In this document: positions 43,751-53,304 of the stretch, one piece after another
Layout of the letters: each line of letters begins with the position of its first letter
Position numbering within the stretch: the stretch's first letter is position 1
NCBI RefSeq assembly: GCF_024594815.1
Contig: NZ_JANJOU010000013.1
Location: forward strand, 62,001-126,000
Length of the DNA stretch: 64,000 nt
Origin: Roseomonas populi
GTDB taxonomy: Bacteria > Pseudomonadota > Alphaproteobacteria > Acetobacterales > Acetobacteraceae
Direction: 5' to 3'
Position numbers and translations under genes: made by a program
The notes under the pieces: model-generated
Databases searched by the model: none
What the model saw: the letters and a program-made list of their open reading frames with translations, nothing else
What the model was told of the DNA's origin: nothing

Positions 43751-44809
43751 ATGCCCGACACCTCCGCGCCGCCTGTTGCCGGCCACGGCGCCGCGCGGCT
43801 CACCAGCGTGGTGCTGGACGCCTACAACGCCGAGCTCCGCGACAAGGAAGGCTTCATCGGCGATCGCGCCAGCAAGCGCGCCTTCCGCGCCATGCTGGAG
43901 GAGTGGCGGGACCGCCTGCGCAAGCTGGGGCAGGAGGACCCGCTAGGCGACGAGCCGAGCGACGACATCTCCTGGCGCCGCCTGGAGCGGCTGCTGAAGG
44001 ACGAGCGCCATGAGGCCGCCGCGCTGGTCCACACCGCGATGGAGGAATTCTCCCAGGAACTGGCCGCCGTCACCCGCCGCTTCCTGAAGCTGAAAGGCTG
44101 GAAGGATACGCAGCGCATCGTTGTGGGCGGGGGCATGAGCGGAAGCCGGATCGGCCATCTCTGCATCGGGCGCGCCTCCCTGCTGCTGAAGGCCGATGGC
44201 CAGGGGCTGGAACTGCGCCCCATCACCCACGATCCGGACGAGGCCGCCCTGATCGGCGCCGCCCACCTGGCGCCAAGCTGGATCTTCGCGGGGCATGATA
44301 GCCTCCTCGCCGTGGACATCGGCGGTACCAGCATCCGCGTCGGGCTGGTGGAGCTGAACCTGCGGAAGATGAAGGACCTCTCCGCCGCCCGGGTCGTCGG
44401 GCTGGAGGTCTGGCGCCACCGCGACGACAAGCCGACGCGGGAGGAGGCGGTGAAGCGCATCGCCGCCATGCTGAACGGGATGGTGGCGCTGGCGGAGGCG
44501 AAGAAGCGGGCGCTGGCCCCCTTCATCGGCATCGGCTGCCCGGGCATCATCGAGGAGGACGGCTCCATCGACCGCGGCGGCCAGAACCTGCCGGGCAATT
44601 GGGAGAGCAGCCGTTTCAACCTGCCGCAGGAGATCGCGGAGGCCATCCCGGAGATTGGCGGCCACGCCACCACTGTGCTGATGCACAATGACGCGGTGTG
44701 CCAAGGGCTGAGCGAGGTGCCGAACATGCAGGACGTGGAGCGCTGGGGCATCCTGACGATCGGCACGGGGCTGGGGAATGCCCGCTTCACCAACCGCCGC
44801 ACGGATTGA
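43751..44809 (+). CDS. ROK-like sugar kinase with permuted motif order
   Basis: 352-residue protein carrying all the actin-fold kinase motifs of the ROK family, but in an unusual order. Residues 88-175 hold what is usually the C-terminal end of a ROK kinase: a helix (LVHTAMEEFSQELAAVTRRFL), the adenosine motif IVVGGGMSGSRIG (123-135) and EAALIGAAHLAP (164-175). Residues 186-352 hold what is usually the N-terminal half: phosphate-1 LLAVDIGGTSIRVGLVELN, GIGCPGIIEEDGS, MHNDAV and the phosphate-2 loop ILTIGTGLG close to the C-terminus. The ROK zinc motif CxCG is absent. Residues 1-80 are an unassigned charged domain. AAAGAGG precedes the ATG. Substrate unknown. Confidence 0.78.
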   Translation: MPDTSAPPVAGHGAARLTSVVLDAYNAELRDKEGFIGDRASKRAFRAMLEEWRDRLRKLGQEDPLGDEPSDDISWRRLERLLKDERHEAAALVHTAMEEFSQELAAVTRRFLKLKGWKDTQRIVVGGGMSGSRIGHLCIGRASLLLKADGQGLELRPITHDPDEAALIGAAHLAPSWIFAGHDSLLAVDIGGTSIRVGLVELNLRKMKDLSAARVVGLEVWRHRDDKPTREEAVKRIAAMLNGMVALAEAKKRALAPFIGIGCPGIIEEDGSIDRGGQNLPGNWESSRFNLPQEIAEAIPEIGGHATTVLMHNDAVCQGLSEVPNMQDVERWGILTIGTGLGNARFTNRRTD

Positions 44810-44841
44810 CACTTCGGACGGCCGATGATCCCTGCCCCGCC

Positions 44842-45729
44842 ATGGCAGGGATCATCGGCATGGCTGGCAGGCGGGGCCTTCTCGGGTTGGTGCTCGGCGC
44901 GACCGCCGCGGTGCCCGCCCGGGCCGGGGAGACGTTCGGCGGGATCCCCTTCGCCGCCGCCATCCGGGCCGCCGAGGCCATGGGCGGCGGCCGGCTCGGG
45001 GTGAGCGTGCTCGACACTGGCAGCGGCCGCCGCTGCGCGTGGCGCGGCGGGCAGCGCTTCCCCGTCACCAGCACCTTCAAGATGCTCCTGGCCGCCGCGA
45101 TCCTGGCGGAGGCGGATGCCGGGCGGGAGCGACTGGACCGCCACATCCGCATCACGCCCGCGGACATTCTGGAGTATGCGCCCGTCACCGGCCGGCATGT
45201 CAGCCAGGAGGGGATGAGCCTGGGCGAGCTCTGCGAGGCCGCCGTAGTCTGGAGTGACAACACGGCGGGGAACCTCCTCCTCTCCATCCTCGGCGGCCCG
45301 GCCGGCCTGACCGGCTTCGTCCGCAGGCTGGAGGACGAGGCATTCCGCCTGGACCGGACGGAGCCGACGCTGAACGAGGCCAGCCCCGGCGACCCGCGCG
45401 ACACCACCACGCCCGACGCCATGCTCGGCACGATGCAGCGCCTGCTGCTCGGCCCCGCGCTCTCGCCCGAATCCCGCGCAAGGCTGACGGAATGGCTGCT
45501 CGGCTGCCGCACGGGCGACGAGAAGATCCGCGCCGGCCTGCCGGCGGGATGGCGCTGCGGCGACAAGACGGGCGGCGGCGGCCACGGCACGAACAACGAC
45601 GTCGCCATCCTCTGGCCTCCGGGCCGCGCGCCGATCCTCGTCACGGCCTATCTGACGGAGAGCGCGGCGCCGCTGGCGGCCCGCAACGCCGCCCTGGCGG
45701 CGGTGGGGCGCGCCGTCGCTGCCGCGTAG
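44842..45729 (+). CDS. Class A beta-lactamase
   Basis: 295-residue serine beta-lactamase with complete class A motifs: S-T-F-K (77-80), SDN (138-140), E-x-x-x-N in EPTLNEASPGD (174-178) and KTG (242-244). A short signal peptide with Arg-Arg (MAGRRGLLGLVLGATAAVPARA) ends near 28. It should hydrolyse penicillins and perhaps cephalosporins in the periplasm; the spectrum cannot be read from the sequence alone. It follows the ROK-like gene by 32 bases on the same strand. No AmpR-like regulator or mobile element is next to it, so it looks resident in this genome. Confidence 0.92.
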   Translation: MAGIIGMAGRRGLLGLVLGATAAVPARAGETFGGIPFAAAIRAAEAMGGGRLGVSVLDTGSGRRCAWRGGQRFPVTSTFKMLLAAAILAEADAGRERLDRHIRITPADILEYAPVTGRHVSQEGMSLGELCEAAVVWSDNTAGNLLLSILGGPAGLTGFVRRLEDEAFRLDRTEPTLNEASPGDPRDTTTPDAMLGTMQRLLLGPALSPESRARLTEWLLGCRTGDEKIRAGLPAGWRCGDKTGGGGHGTNNDVAILWPPGRAPILVTAYLTESAAPLAARNAALAAVGRAVAAA

Positions 45730-45732
45730 CGC

Positions 45733-46704
45733 CTATTCCAGCCGGATCGCGGCTTCCTGCACCAGCCGCCCCAGGCGCTCGGCGTCCCGCCGCACGAGGC
45801 CGGCCGCGTCCGCGGCCGTACCGCCGCCGGGGATGTAGCCCGCCTCCACGAGGCGGCGATTGATGGTGGGGTCCGCAAGGCTGCGGCCATAGGCCGCCTC
45901 CAGTTTCCGCAGCACCTCCGGCGGCAGTCCGGCCGGGCCCAGCACCATGTACCAGACGGACATGTCGTAGCCGGCGAAGCCCTGCTCCTGCACCGTCGGG
46001 GTATCCGGCAGCGCTGTGGCGCGCTGAGGCAGGGTGGTGGCCAGCGCCCGCATCCGGCCCTCCCGGATATAGGGCAGGTAGGTGGCCAGCGTGTCGATGT
46101 TCACGTCCACGTCGCCCGCCAGCAGCGCGTTCACGGACTGGCCGGTGCCGCGGAACGGAATGTGGGTCATTTTCATGCCGGTGCGGCGGGCGATGAGCTC
46201 GCTGGCCAAGTGCTGCTGGCTGGCGACGCCGGAGGTGCCGTAGTTCAGCCCGTCCGGCCGCGTCCCGGCGTAGCGGATCAGCCCGGCGATGTCCCGCGCC
46301 GGGTTCTCGGCGCGCACCACCATCACCAGCGGCAGCGTGCCTACCAGCATGATCGGCGTGAAATCGCGAAGCTGGTCGTAGGGCGGCGGACGCATCAGCG
46401 GCGCGACGGTGCATTGCGTGCTGACCGTCCCGGTGAGCAGCGTGTAGCCGTCCGGCCTGGCCCGGGCAACGACGCCCGCCGCCAGGGTTCCGCTGGCGCC
46501 GGGGCGGTTTTCGACGGTGATCGGCTGGCCCAGCTCCTCCTGCAGGCGCGGGCCGAGCATGCGGGAGACGATGTCCGTGCCCCCGCCTGGCGCGAAGCCG
46601 ACCATCATCGTGATCGGGCGGCTCGGATAAGTCTCCTGTGCTCCGGCGGCCGCCGGCAGCGCCGCCGCGCCCAGGCCCGCGAGAAGATCGCGCCTGCGGA
46701 TCAT
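45733..46704 (-). CDS. Tripartite tricarboxylate transporter substrate-binding protein (Bug/TctC family)
   Basis: 323-residue periplasmic binding protein of the Bug family. A signal peptide MIRRRDLLAGLGAAALPAAAGAQ (twin-Arg-like) precedes YPSRPITMMVGFAPGGGTDIVSRML, NRPGASGTLAAGVVARARPDGYTLLTGT, and LNYGTSGVASQQHLASELIARRTGMKMTHIPFRGTGQSVNALLAGDVDV, which is the standard order. Binds an unknown carboxylate. No tctA/tctB membrane genes are adjacent, as is typical for the many orphan Bug proteins in this kind of genome. GGGAGGAATCC precedes the ATG. Its stop is three bases from the convergent beta-lactamase stop. Confidence 0.93.
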   Translation of the reverse strand: MIRRRDLLAGLGAAALPAAAGAQETYPSRPITMMVGFAPGGGTDIVSRMLGPRLQEELGQPITVENRPGASGTLAAGVVARARPDGYTLLTGTVSTQCTVAPLMRPPPYDQLRDFTPIMLVGTLPLVMVVRAENPARDIAGLIRYAGTRPDGLNYGTSGVASQQHLASELIARRTGMKMTHIPFRGTGQSVNALLAGDVDVNIDTLATYLPYIREGRMRALATTLPQRATALPDTPTVQEQGFAGYDMSVWYMVLGPAGLPPEVLRKLEAAYGRSLADPTINRRLVEAGYIPGGGTAADAAGLVRRDAERLGRLVQEAAIRLE

Positions 46705-46789
46705 GGATTCCTCCCGTTCTTATGGAGGAAGCCTGGACCAGCCCGCGGCGCCGCGTCCAGTCACGGCTCGGCGGTGCGGTTCCCGCCCG

Positions 46790-47368
46790 TCACGGCCAGG
46801 GCGCCGGCTCCGTGCTGCCGGCAATGTAGAGGGGATGGCCGGGCTGGCCGTCCGCCGTCACCTTCAGCGCGAGAGGTTTCGCCCCCGCCTTCGCCAGCAG
46901 CCCGGCCAGCTGCGCCGCCCGCCAGCGCAGCGGCTTGGGCGGCAACCCCCAGGCAACGATCAGCCTCTCCGCCCGCGCCGCCCAGTCCGCGATGGCCTCG
47001 TCGTTTCCCGGCCCCACCGGGTCCTCCGCCTCCAGCAGCATCGTCGGCTTCGTCGCGCGCAGGGCGAAGGCGTTCAGCACCACCATGGCGCCGTAACCCC
47101 AGCGCCGCGTGAAGTCCCGCGCCCGGCGCACGGTGGGGTCGTCCACCGTCTCGTCCGCTGTGCTGGGGTTCATCATGATCCAGGCGCAGACGCCGGGGCT
47201 GCCGAAGGGCAGCCCGTCCCAGCGCCGCTCCAGCACCGTGCGGTAGCGGCCATCGGCGGAGAACTCCGCGCGGCTGACCACCTCCGCCCCGATCTTCAGG
47301 CGCACCTTCCCGCCGGGATCGTGCAGGTCCTGCGGACGCCCGGCTTCGGGGAAGAGGTCGCCGCCCAT
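46790..47368 (-). CDS. DUF1643 family protein
   Basis: 192-residue protein of the DUF1643 family. Its signature is visible: SADGRYRTVLERRWD, CAWIMMNPSTADETVDDPTVRRARDFTRRWGYGAMVVLNAFALRATKP and NDEAIADWAARAERLIVAWG, then a C-terminal KVTADGQPGHPLYIAGSTEP. The function is unknown, though the NPSTA-D-x-x-x-DPT block is nearly invariant in the family. It begins one base after the prfB stop on the same strand, so it is co-transcribed. Confidence 0.9.
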   Translation of the reverse strand: MGGDLFPEAGRPQDLHDPGGKVRLKIGAEVVSRAEFSADGRYRTVLERRWDGLPFGSPGVCAWIMMNPSTADETVDDPTVRRARDFTRRWGYGAMVVLNAFALRATKPTMLLEAEDPVGPGNDEAIADWAARAERLIVAWGLPPKPLRWRAAQLAGLLAKAGAKPLALKVTADGQPGHPLYIAGSTEPAPWP

Positions 47369-47369
47369 C

Positions 47370-48500
47370 CTAGCGCGCGCTGGCGCTCGCCTCGGACCGC
47401 GTGGCGCCCACGCGGGTGGCCAGGGCCGCGGCCATGAACTCGTCCAGGTCGCCGTCCAGCACGGCGGCCGGGTTGCCCTTCTCCACCCCCGTCCGGAGGT
47501 CCTTCACCATCTGATAGGGCTGCAGGACATAGGACCGGATCTGGTGGCCCCAGCCGATATCGGTCTTCCCCGCCTCGGTGGCGGCGGAAACCGCCTCCCG
47601 CTTCTGCAGCTCCAGCTCGTAGAGGCGGGCGCGCAGCATATCCATGGCAATGGCGCGGTTGCGGTGCTGGGAGCGGTCCTGGGTGGAGGCCACCACGATC
47701 CCCGTGGGGATATGGGTGAAGCGCACGCCCGATTCCGTCTTGTTCACGTGCTGCCCGCCGGCACCCGACGCCCGGAACGTGTCGGTCCGCAAGTCGGCGG
47801 GGTTGATGTCCACCTGAATCTTGTCGTCGATCACCGGGTAGACATAGACGGAGGCGAAGCTCGTCTGCCGCTTGTCGTTGCCGCCGAAGGGCGAGATGCG
47901 GACGAGCCGGTGCACGCCCATCTCGGTCTTCAGCCAGCCATAGGCGTTGGGGCCGCTGACCTGGATCGTGGCGGACTTGATCCCGGCCTCGTCGCCCTCG
48001 CTCTGCTCGGTCAGCGAGACCTTGTAGCCGTGTGCCTCCGCCCAGCGCGTGTACATGCGGAGCATCATCTCCGCCCAGTCCTGCGCGTCCGTGCCGCCGG
48101 CGCCGGAGTTCACCTCCACATAGGCGTCGTTGGCGTCCGCCTCGCCGGAGAGGAGGCTCTCGATCTCCCGGCGCTTCGCCTCGGCCGCGAGGCGGTGCAG
48201 GTCGGCCACGGCGGCGTCGGCGGTGCCGGAATCATCCTCCGCCTCGGCCAGCTCGATCAGGTCCAGCGCGTCCTGCACGTCCTGCTCGAGCTTCTTCACC
48301 CCATCGATCTGGTCGGAGAGGCGGGTGCGCTCGCGCATCAGCTTCTGCGCCTCGGCGGCGTCGTTCCAGAGGGAGGGGTCCTCGGCGCGGGCGTTCAGCT
48401 CGTGCAGCCGCACGGTGGCCGCATCCCAGTTCAGGTGGCGGCGCAGCAGGGCGACGCTGTCGGCGATCTGGGCCTTCAGGCCCTCGGCATCGGCACGCAT
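47370..48500 (-). CDS. prfB: Peptide chain release factor 2
   Basis: 376-residue RF2, which terminates translation at UGA and UAA. Stop-recognition motif SPF is in [15 protein letters not shown]; the catalytic GGQ loop is [25 protein letters not shown]. The gene is a single frame from the ATG at 48500; no programmed +1 frameshift site (CTTTGA with internal stop) is needed or seen, unlike E. coli. The start is the family [23 protein letters not shown]. It follows mrcA on the same strand with a strong terminator between, so it should have its own promoter. Confidence 0.96.
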   Translation of the reverse strand: MRADAEGLKAQIADSVALLRRHLNWDAATVRLHELNARAEDPSLWNDAAEAQKLMRERTRLSDQIDGVKKLEQDVQDALDLIELAEAEDDSGTADAAVADLHRLAAEAKRREIESLLSGEADANDAYVEVNSGAGGTDAQDWAEMMLRMYTRWAEAHGYKVSLTEQSEGDEAGIKSATIQVSGPNAYGWLKTEMGVHRLVRISPFGGNDKRQTSFASVYVYPVIDDKIQVDINPADLRTDTFRASGAGGQHVNKTESGVRFTHIPTGIVVASTQDRSQHRNRAIAMDMLRARLYELELQKREAVSAATEAGKTDIGWGHQIRSYVLQPYQMVKDLRTGVEKGNPAAVLDGDLDEFMAAALATRVGATRSEASASAR

Positions 48501-48550
48501 GGTTCGGCAGGTCCAGTCGGATCGCGTGAACCGCCGATCCGATCTCCTCG

Positions 48551-48588
48551 AAAGTGAAAGGGGCGCCCCACCGGAGATGGGACGCCCC
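48551..48588 (-). terminator. Intrinsic terminator after mrcA
   Basis: Arms at 48578-48588 and 48560-48570 form an 11-bp stem on the minus strand. One C-A mismatch on the plus strand becomes a G-U pair in the minus-strand RNA, so the structure is meant for that strand. TTTCACTTT (48559-48551) follows. Confidence 0.85.
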
Positions 48589-48612
48589 CGAGATAGGGTA
48601 TCCTGGCCCGAC

Positions 48613-51267
48613 CTAGTAGAGCCCGCCCAGGCTGCTGTCCACGGCCGAGGCCGTGGCCCCGCCCGAACCGCCGCCGCCGCCATAGCCACCGCCGCCTTCC
48701 CCGCCACCGGAGCCGACATTGCCGCCCATCGGCGGGCGGGCCGCGTTCTCCGTGCCGGGCTTGAAGGGCTCCAGGATGGACTGGCCGTTGCTCGTCTGCA
48801 CCCGCACCAGGGCCACGCCCGGGGGGGCGCGGAAGGGAACGGGCGGGCTGTCCTGCAGGGCCGCCGAGACCACCTCGTTGAAGATCGGGGCCGCGTTGCC
48901 GCCGCCCGTCTCGCCCTCGCCGAGGCTGTGCGGGTCGTCGAAGCCCACCCAGACCGCCACCACGATGTCCGGGGTGAAGCCGACGAACCAGTTGTCGAAG
49001 TAGTCGTTCGTCGTGCCGGTCTTGCCGGCCACGGGGCGGTTCAGCCCCTTGGCGGCGGCAATGCCGGTGCCGCGCGTGGTCACGCCCTGGAGGATGGAGA
49101 CCATCTGATAGGCCGCGATGGGGTCCACCACCTGCTGGCGCTGGTCCTCCAGCACGGGCGGGCCGGCGGAGACGTCGCGGTTGCAGCCCACGCAGCGCCG
49201 GGCGTCGTTGCGCCACACCACGTGGCCGAAGCGGTCCTGCACGCTGTCGATCAGGCTCGGCTCCACCTTCTTGCCGCCATTGGCGAAGGAGGCGTAGCCG
49301 GCAGCCATCCGCATCACCGTCGTCTCGCCCGCGCCCAGCGCCATGGAGAGGACGCGCGGCATGTTCGGGATCACCCCGAAGCGCCGGGCGGTATCGGCCA
49401 CCTTGTCGATGCCGACCTCCTGCGCCAGCCGGATGGTGACGAGGTTGAGGGACTTCTCCACGGCGGTGCGCATCGTCACCCAGCCGTTGGAGGTGCGGTC
49501 CCCGTAGTTGCCCGGCCGCCAGATGCCCTGGGGCGTCGCCAACTCGAAGGGCGCATCCAGGAGCTGCTGGTTCGGCGGGATGCCCTGCTCCAGCGCCGTG
49601 ACATAGACGAAGGGCTTGAAGGAGGAGCCGGGCTGCCGCATCGCCTGGGTGGCGCGGTTGAACCAGGACTTGTCAAAGTTGAAGCCGCCGGACATGGCGA
49701 GCACCCGGCCCGTGGAGGGGTCGAGCGCGACCACCGCGCCCTCCACCTGCGGGATCTGGCGCAGCGCCAGCCGCTCCCGCGCCGGGGCGCGGGCATCGCC
49801 GCGGGCGGGGGCGGAAACCGTCTCCACCATCACCACGTCGCCGGGCGTCACGAGGTCGGCCATGCGGCGGGCGCCGACGGCGCGGCTGCCCTCGCGCTGC
49901 ACGCGGCTCCAGGCCACGTCCTCCATGGCCAGCCGGCCCTCGCGCGGCTGGGCGGGCGTGCGGGGGCCGCCGGGGCGCTCGGCCCAGCCCAGCCGGGCCT
50001 CGCGCGCGCCCACCTCCAGTACCACGGCCAGCCGCCACTCCGGCAGCATGCCGGACACGCGCTGCACGCCCTCCAGCGCCGGCATCCAGTCGGCGGCGGC
50101 GGCGGAAACCTTCGTCACCGCGCCGCGCCAGGCGCCGCGCCGGCGGTCATAGGCCATCAAGTGGTCGCGCAGCGCCTTCTCCGTCGCCGCCTGCAGCTTC
50201 GGGTCCATGGAGGTGCGGACCACGAGGCCGCCCATGGTCGTCTGCTCCGGCCCGAAGCGGGCGTTCAGGTCGCGCCGCACCTCCTCCGTGAAGTACTGGC
50301 CCACGGCCACCATGTCCGGCCGGGCGCGGCCGCGGTACTGGATCGGCTCCTGCTTGGCGGCATCGGCCTCCTGCCGGGTGACGGCGCCGTCCTCCACCAT
50401 GCGGTCCAGCACCCAGTCGCGCCGGGCCTTCGCGGCCTCGGGGAAGCGGGCGGGGTTGTAGTTGTTCGGGGCCTTGGGCAGCACCGCCAGGAAGGCGGTC
50501 TCGCCGAGCGTCAGCTCGTCCAGCCCCTTGTTGAAGTAGTTCTGCGCGGCGGCGGCAACGCCATAGGCCTGGGCGCCCAGGAAGATCTCGTTCAGGTAGA
50601 TCTCGAGGATGCGCTCCTTGCTCATCGCCTGCTCCAGGCGGTTCGCCAGGATCGCCTCACGCACCTTGCGCATGATGGTGCGGTCCGCGCCCACCAGCAT
50701 GTTCTTCGCCACCTGCTGCGTGATGGTCGAGGCGCCGACGCTGCGCCGCCCCGTGCCCATCTGCTCCAGGTTGGTGAAGACCGCGCGGGCGATGGCGAAG
50801 GGATCCACGCCGTGGTGAGACCAGAAGTTCTGGTCCTCGGCGGAGACGAAGGCCTGCTGCACGCGCCTGGGGATGGCCGCGATCGGCACGAAGACGCGCC
50901 GCTCCAGCGCCATCTCCGCCATCAGGCGGCTGTCGGCGGCATAGATGCGCGACATCTGCGGGGGCTGGTAGTCGGCCAGCCAGGCGTGGTCCGGCAGGTC
51001 CGCGGTGGCCGTGCGCCACACGCCATAGGCGGCGATGGAGCCGATGATCACGCCGATGAGGGCGACGGAGAACACGAATCCCACGGTCCGGCGCAGCCAG
51101 ATCGCCCGCCGCGGGCGGGTGCGCTCCTTCTGTGGCCGCGGCGGCGGCACCGGCGGGATATCCATCTGGTCGTGCGGATCCCCATGGTGATCTGCGGGAG
51201 CGGAGCCGTCCCGGGGGCGGCGCTCACCCACCAGGGGCCGTTCGGCGCGGAGATCTCTGGAAGCCAT
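48613..51267 (-). CDS. mrcA: Penicillin-binding protein 1A
   Basis: 884-residue bifunctional peptidoglycan synthase. One N-terminal membrane anchor ([21 protein letters not shown], about 60-80), a glycosyltransferase domain with catalytic Glu in [34 protein letters not shown] and [16 protein letters not shown], an OB-like insert, and a transpeptidase domain with S-x-x-K in [12 protein letters not shown]-x-N in KSLNLVT and KTG in [17 protein letters not shown]. The C-terminal 60 residues are Gly/Ser-rich. The ATG at 51267 has AGGA five bases upstream; ATGs at 51279, 51288 and 51312 are possible. Confidence 0.95.
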   Translation of the reverse strand: MASRDLRAERPLVGERRPRDGSAPADHHGDPHDQMDIPPVPPPRPQKERTRPRRAIWLRRTVGFVFSVALIGVIIGSIAAYGVWRTATADLPDHAWLADYQPPQMSRIYAADSRLMAEMALERRVFVPIAAIPRRVQQAFVSAEDQNFWSHHGVDPFAIARAVFTNLEQMGTGRRSVGASTITQQVAKNMLVGADRTIMRKVREAILANRLEQAMSKERILEIYLNEIFLGAQAYGVAAAAQNYFNKGLDELTLGETAFLAVLPKAPNNYNPARFPEAAKARRDWVLDRMVEDGAVTRQEADAAKQEPIQYRGRARPDMVAVGQYFTEEVRRDLNARFGPEQTTMGGLVVRTSMDPKLQAATEKALRDHLMAYDRRRGAWRGAVTKVSAAAADWMPALEGVQRVSGMLPEWRLAVVLEVGAREARLGWAERPGGPRTPAQPREGRLAMEDVAWSRVQREGSRAVGARRMADLVTPGDVVMVETVSAPARGDARAPARERLALRQIPQVEGAVVALDPSTGRVLAMSGGFNFDKSWFNRATQAMRQPGSSFKPFVYVTALEQGIPPNQQLLDAPFELATPQGIWRPGNYGDRTSNGWVTMRTAVEKSLNLVTIRLAQEVGIDKVADTARRFGVIPNMPRVLSMALGAGETTVMRMAAGYASFANGGKKVEPSLIDSVQDRFGHVVWRNDARRCVGCNRDVSAGPPVLEDQRQQVVDPIAAYQMVSILQGVTTRGTGIAAAKGLNRPVAGKTGTTNDYFDNWFVGFTPDIVVAVWVGFDDPHSLGEGETGGGNAAPIFNEVVSAALQDSPPVPFRAPPGVALVRVQTSNGQSILEPFKPGTENAARPPMGGNVGSGGGEGGGGYGGGGGSGGATASAVDSSLGGLY

Positions 51268-51413
51268 TCCGTTCCTCATGGCCGCCATTGGTCCGGGCGG
51301 CCTCACAATCATTTAGCAACTGGCGTGGCGCGGGGGCGAATGACAGGCCCGTGCCCCTCTGCACAGAATTCTTACCACTAAGAGCCGGATCGGCGCCCCT
51401 GCCGGTGCGTCGT

Positions 51414-51437
51414 CCCACCCCCGCGCGGGGGTCGGGG
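51414..51437. other. GC-rich inverted repeat between amidase and mrcA
   Basis: A perfect 16-bp palindrome ACCCCCGCGCGGGGGT (51417-51432) with partly paired flanks lies between two minus-strand genes. It has no T tract; a terminator or attenuator is possible but unproven. The rest of 51268-51531 shows nothing recognisable. Confidence 0.35.
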
Positions 51438-51531
51438 CCTTAACCGGCCCCCGGCCCCCGGGTTGTGGCCGCGCCGCGGTTCCCCCGGCCCTGTGGCCCC
51501 GGCGCCATGGTGCGGCGCCCTGTCCCCCCGC

Positions 51532-52653
51532 TCATCCCACGGATGTCACGCCCAGGCCCGGGCGCTCCAGGTAGTCCTCCACCGCCCCGGCCAGGGCGGT
51601 GGCCACGACCGCCCGGTGCTCGGGCCGCTTGAGCTGCGCCTCGTCCCGCCGGTCCGAGAGGAAGCCGATCTCGACGAGCATCGAGGGCACGTCGGGCGAC
51701 TTCAGCACGGCGAAGGCGGCCTGCCGGTGCGTGTTCGGCAGCAGGGGCACGCGCGGGCGCAGCGCGGAGACGGCCATGCCCGCCAGCCGGGCCGATCCCT
51801 GCCGCGTCTCCTGCCGCACGAGGCTGAGGAGGATGCGCTGCACGTCCGCCGGCACGGGGGGCAGGTTCAGCCCGCCCGCCGAATCCGCCGCGTTCTCTCG
51901 CCGGGCGAGCGCGGCCGAGAGGGCGTCCGAGGCCGTCTCGGACAGGGTATAGACGCTGGCCCCCCGCGCGCCGGGCGCGGAATCCGCGTGGATGGAGACG
52001 AAGAGGACGGCGCGGTTGCGGCGGGCGAAATCCACCCGGCCAGCCAGCGGCACGAAGGTGTCGCGGCTGCGGGTGAGGAGCACGCGGCACCGCCCGCCCG
52101 CCTCCAGCCGCCGCTTCATCTCCTGGGCGGCGGCCAGGACGATCCGCTTCTCATAGGTGCCGGTGGCGCCGATGGTGCCAGGGTCCTTGCCCCCATGGCC
52201 GGGGTCCAGCACCACCACCGGCCGCGGCGCCGCCTGCCCCTGGGCGATCGGGCGGCCCGGCCCGGCCATGCGGGCGAAGCCGACGGCGGGCCCGGGACGG
52301 ATGGAGAGGACGAGCGCGCCGCCCTCTTTCGAGACGTCCGGCATCGCTACGGGGCCGGAGAGGTCGATCACCAGCCGCCGGGCGCGAGCGTCCCAGCGGG
52401 CCGCGCGCACGGGGCCGGACCCGGCCAGGGCGCGCGGCCCGTCCCAGTCGTGGCGCGGCAGGCTGAGGATCAGGCGCGCCGGCCGGGCATCGGCGGTCAG
52501 GCGCCAGGCCTGGCCGGCCGCGCCGGGCAGCACCAGCCGCGCCGCCCCGCCATCCGCCCCCAGGCTCGCCGATTCGGCCCTGGCCAGGCCCGGTGCCGCC
52601 AGCGCGGCGAGCGCGGCCGCCAGCAGGCCGCGGCGCGGAAGAGTCGGTCCCAT
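51532..52653 (-). CDS. N-acetylmuramoyl-L-alanine amidase, AmiC type
   Basis: 373-residue periplasmic zinc amidase that cuts the glycan-peptide bond of peptidoglycan. A signal peptide with Arg-Arg (MGPTLPRRGLLAAALAALAAPGLARAE) is followed by an AMIN domain (about 35-130) and an Amidase_3 domain: VVLDPGHGGKDPGTIG (zinc His), RVLLTRSRDTFVPLAGRVDFAR, FVSIHADS (zinc His), and MLVEIGFLSDRRDEAQL (catalytic Glu). The ATG at 52653 gives the clean signal; an in-frame ATG at 52671 is also possible. With PBP1A 260 bases downstream it forms a cell-wall cluster. Confidence 0.92.
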   Translation of the reverse strand: MGPTLPRRGLLAAALAALAAPGLARAESASLGADGGAARLVLPGAAGQAWRLTADARPARLILSLPRHDWDGPRALAGSGPVRAARWDARARRLVIDLSGPVAMPDVSKEGGALVLSIRPGPAVGFARMAGPGRPIAQGQAAPRPVVVLDPGHGGKDPGTIGATGTYEKRIVLAAAQEMKRRLEAGGRCRVLLTRSRDTFVPLAGRVDFARRNRAVLFVSIHADSAPGARGASVYTLSETASDALSAALARRENAADSAGGLNLPPVPADVQRILLSLVRQETRQGSARLAGMAVSALRPRVPLLPNTHRQAAFAVLKSPDVPSMLVEIGFLSDRRDEAQLKRPEHRAVVATALAGAVEDYLERPGLGVTSVG

Positions 52654-53304
52654 CCCCCTCAAGCCCCCCATGATGATCCCCAGCGCATCCCCCGATGCGC
52701 CATATCCGGCCACATCGTAGCACCGGGATTGCGGTTGAAGCGTGACGGAGGGAAACGGGCCGCTTCGGCGGCCGGTGTGTCCTGCCGCACACAGCGCCTT
52801 GCCCCCCGCCCACCCCCTGCGTATGGTGCCTTGCCCCGGCGGCACGCCGCCGGTGGAGGGTTCCGGGCGCGGCCGATACAGGGCCGCCGGTCCATTCCGA
52901 TGGGACGCCCGCCCCCTTATCGCCCCGGAAGGGGCCGCCGCCAGAGCCGGTTCCCGGCCCCCGCGTCGGCCCACGGGGGCGCGGGGAGAACCACCCTCTC
53001 CGGCGCGCGCCATGCGGCGCGGCAGGGCCGAGCGCCACCGACGGATATCCCGAGCGCGGGAAATCCAGGTGGCCATGGACCGCAACGCGCCAGTCGCCGG
53101 CCCGCCCGCGCGCCTTATGGGCTGCGCCTAAGGGGTCGCGCACGGCACGCCGAAACCATTGGGGCATCCCCGGATGCCCGACACGGGAGAAAGGACGGAT
53201 GACGGCGATGCTTCGCACAGCCCCGCGCCCCGCCTCTCCCGCTCCGCCAACCCTCACCGCCGCCGGCAGCCCAGGGCCCCGCGCGGCGCGGAGTGACGCC
53301 TTCC
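52654..53304. other. Long leader region of rne and divergent amidase promoter
   Basis: About 650 bases without a convincing main gene. It holds the probable rne promoter, a hairpin at 53162-53179 (GGGCATCC...GGATGCCC) and, after AGAAAGGA, an ATG at 53199 that opens a 60-codon frame overlapping the rne start in another frame. Long 5' leaders are usual for RNase E genes, which control their own mRNA. No RNA gene was recognised. Confidence 0.5.
52799..52827 (+). promoter_or_regulatory. Candidate sigma-70 promoter of rne
   Basis: TTGCCC (52799-52804) and TATGGT (52822-52827) are 17 bases apart, each with four of six consensus matches. Position would give a leader of about 470 bases before the rne ATG. 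It is a match by eye only. Confidence 0.35.

Noticed and set aside
52742-53131. A 129-codon plus-strand frame in the rne leader
   Set aside because: Pro/Arg/Gly-rich, no ribosome site, and placed inside a region expected to be untranslated leader.
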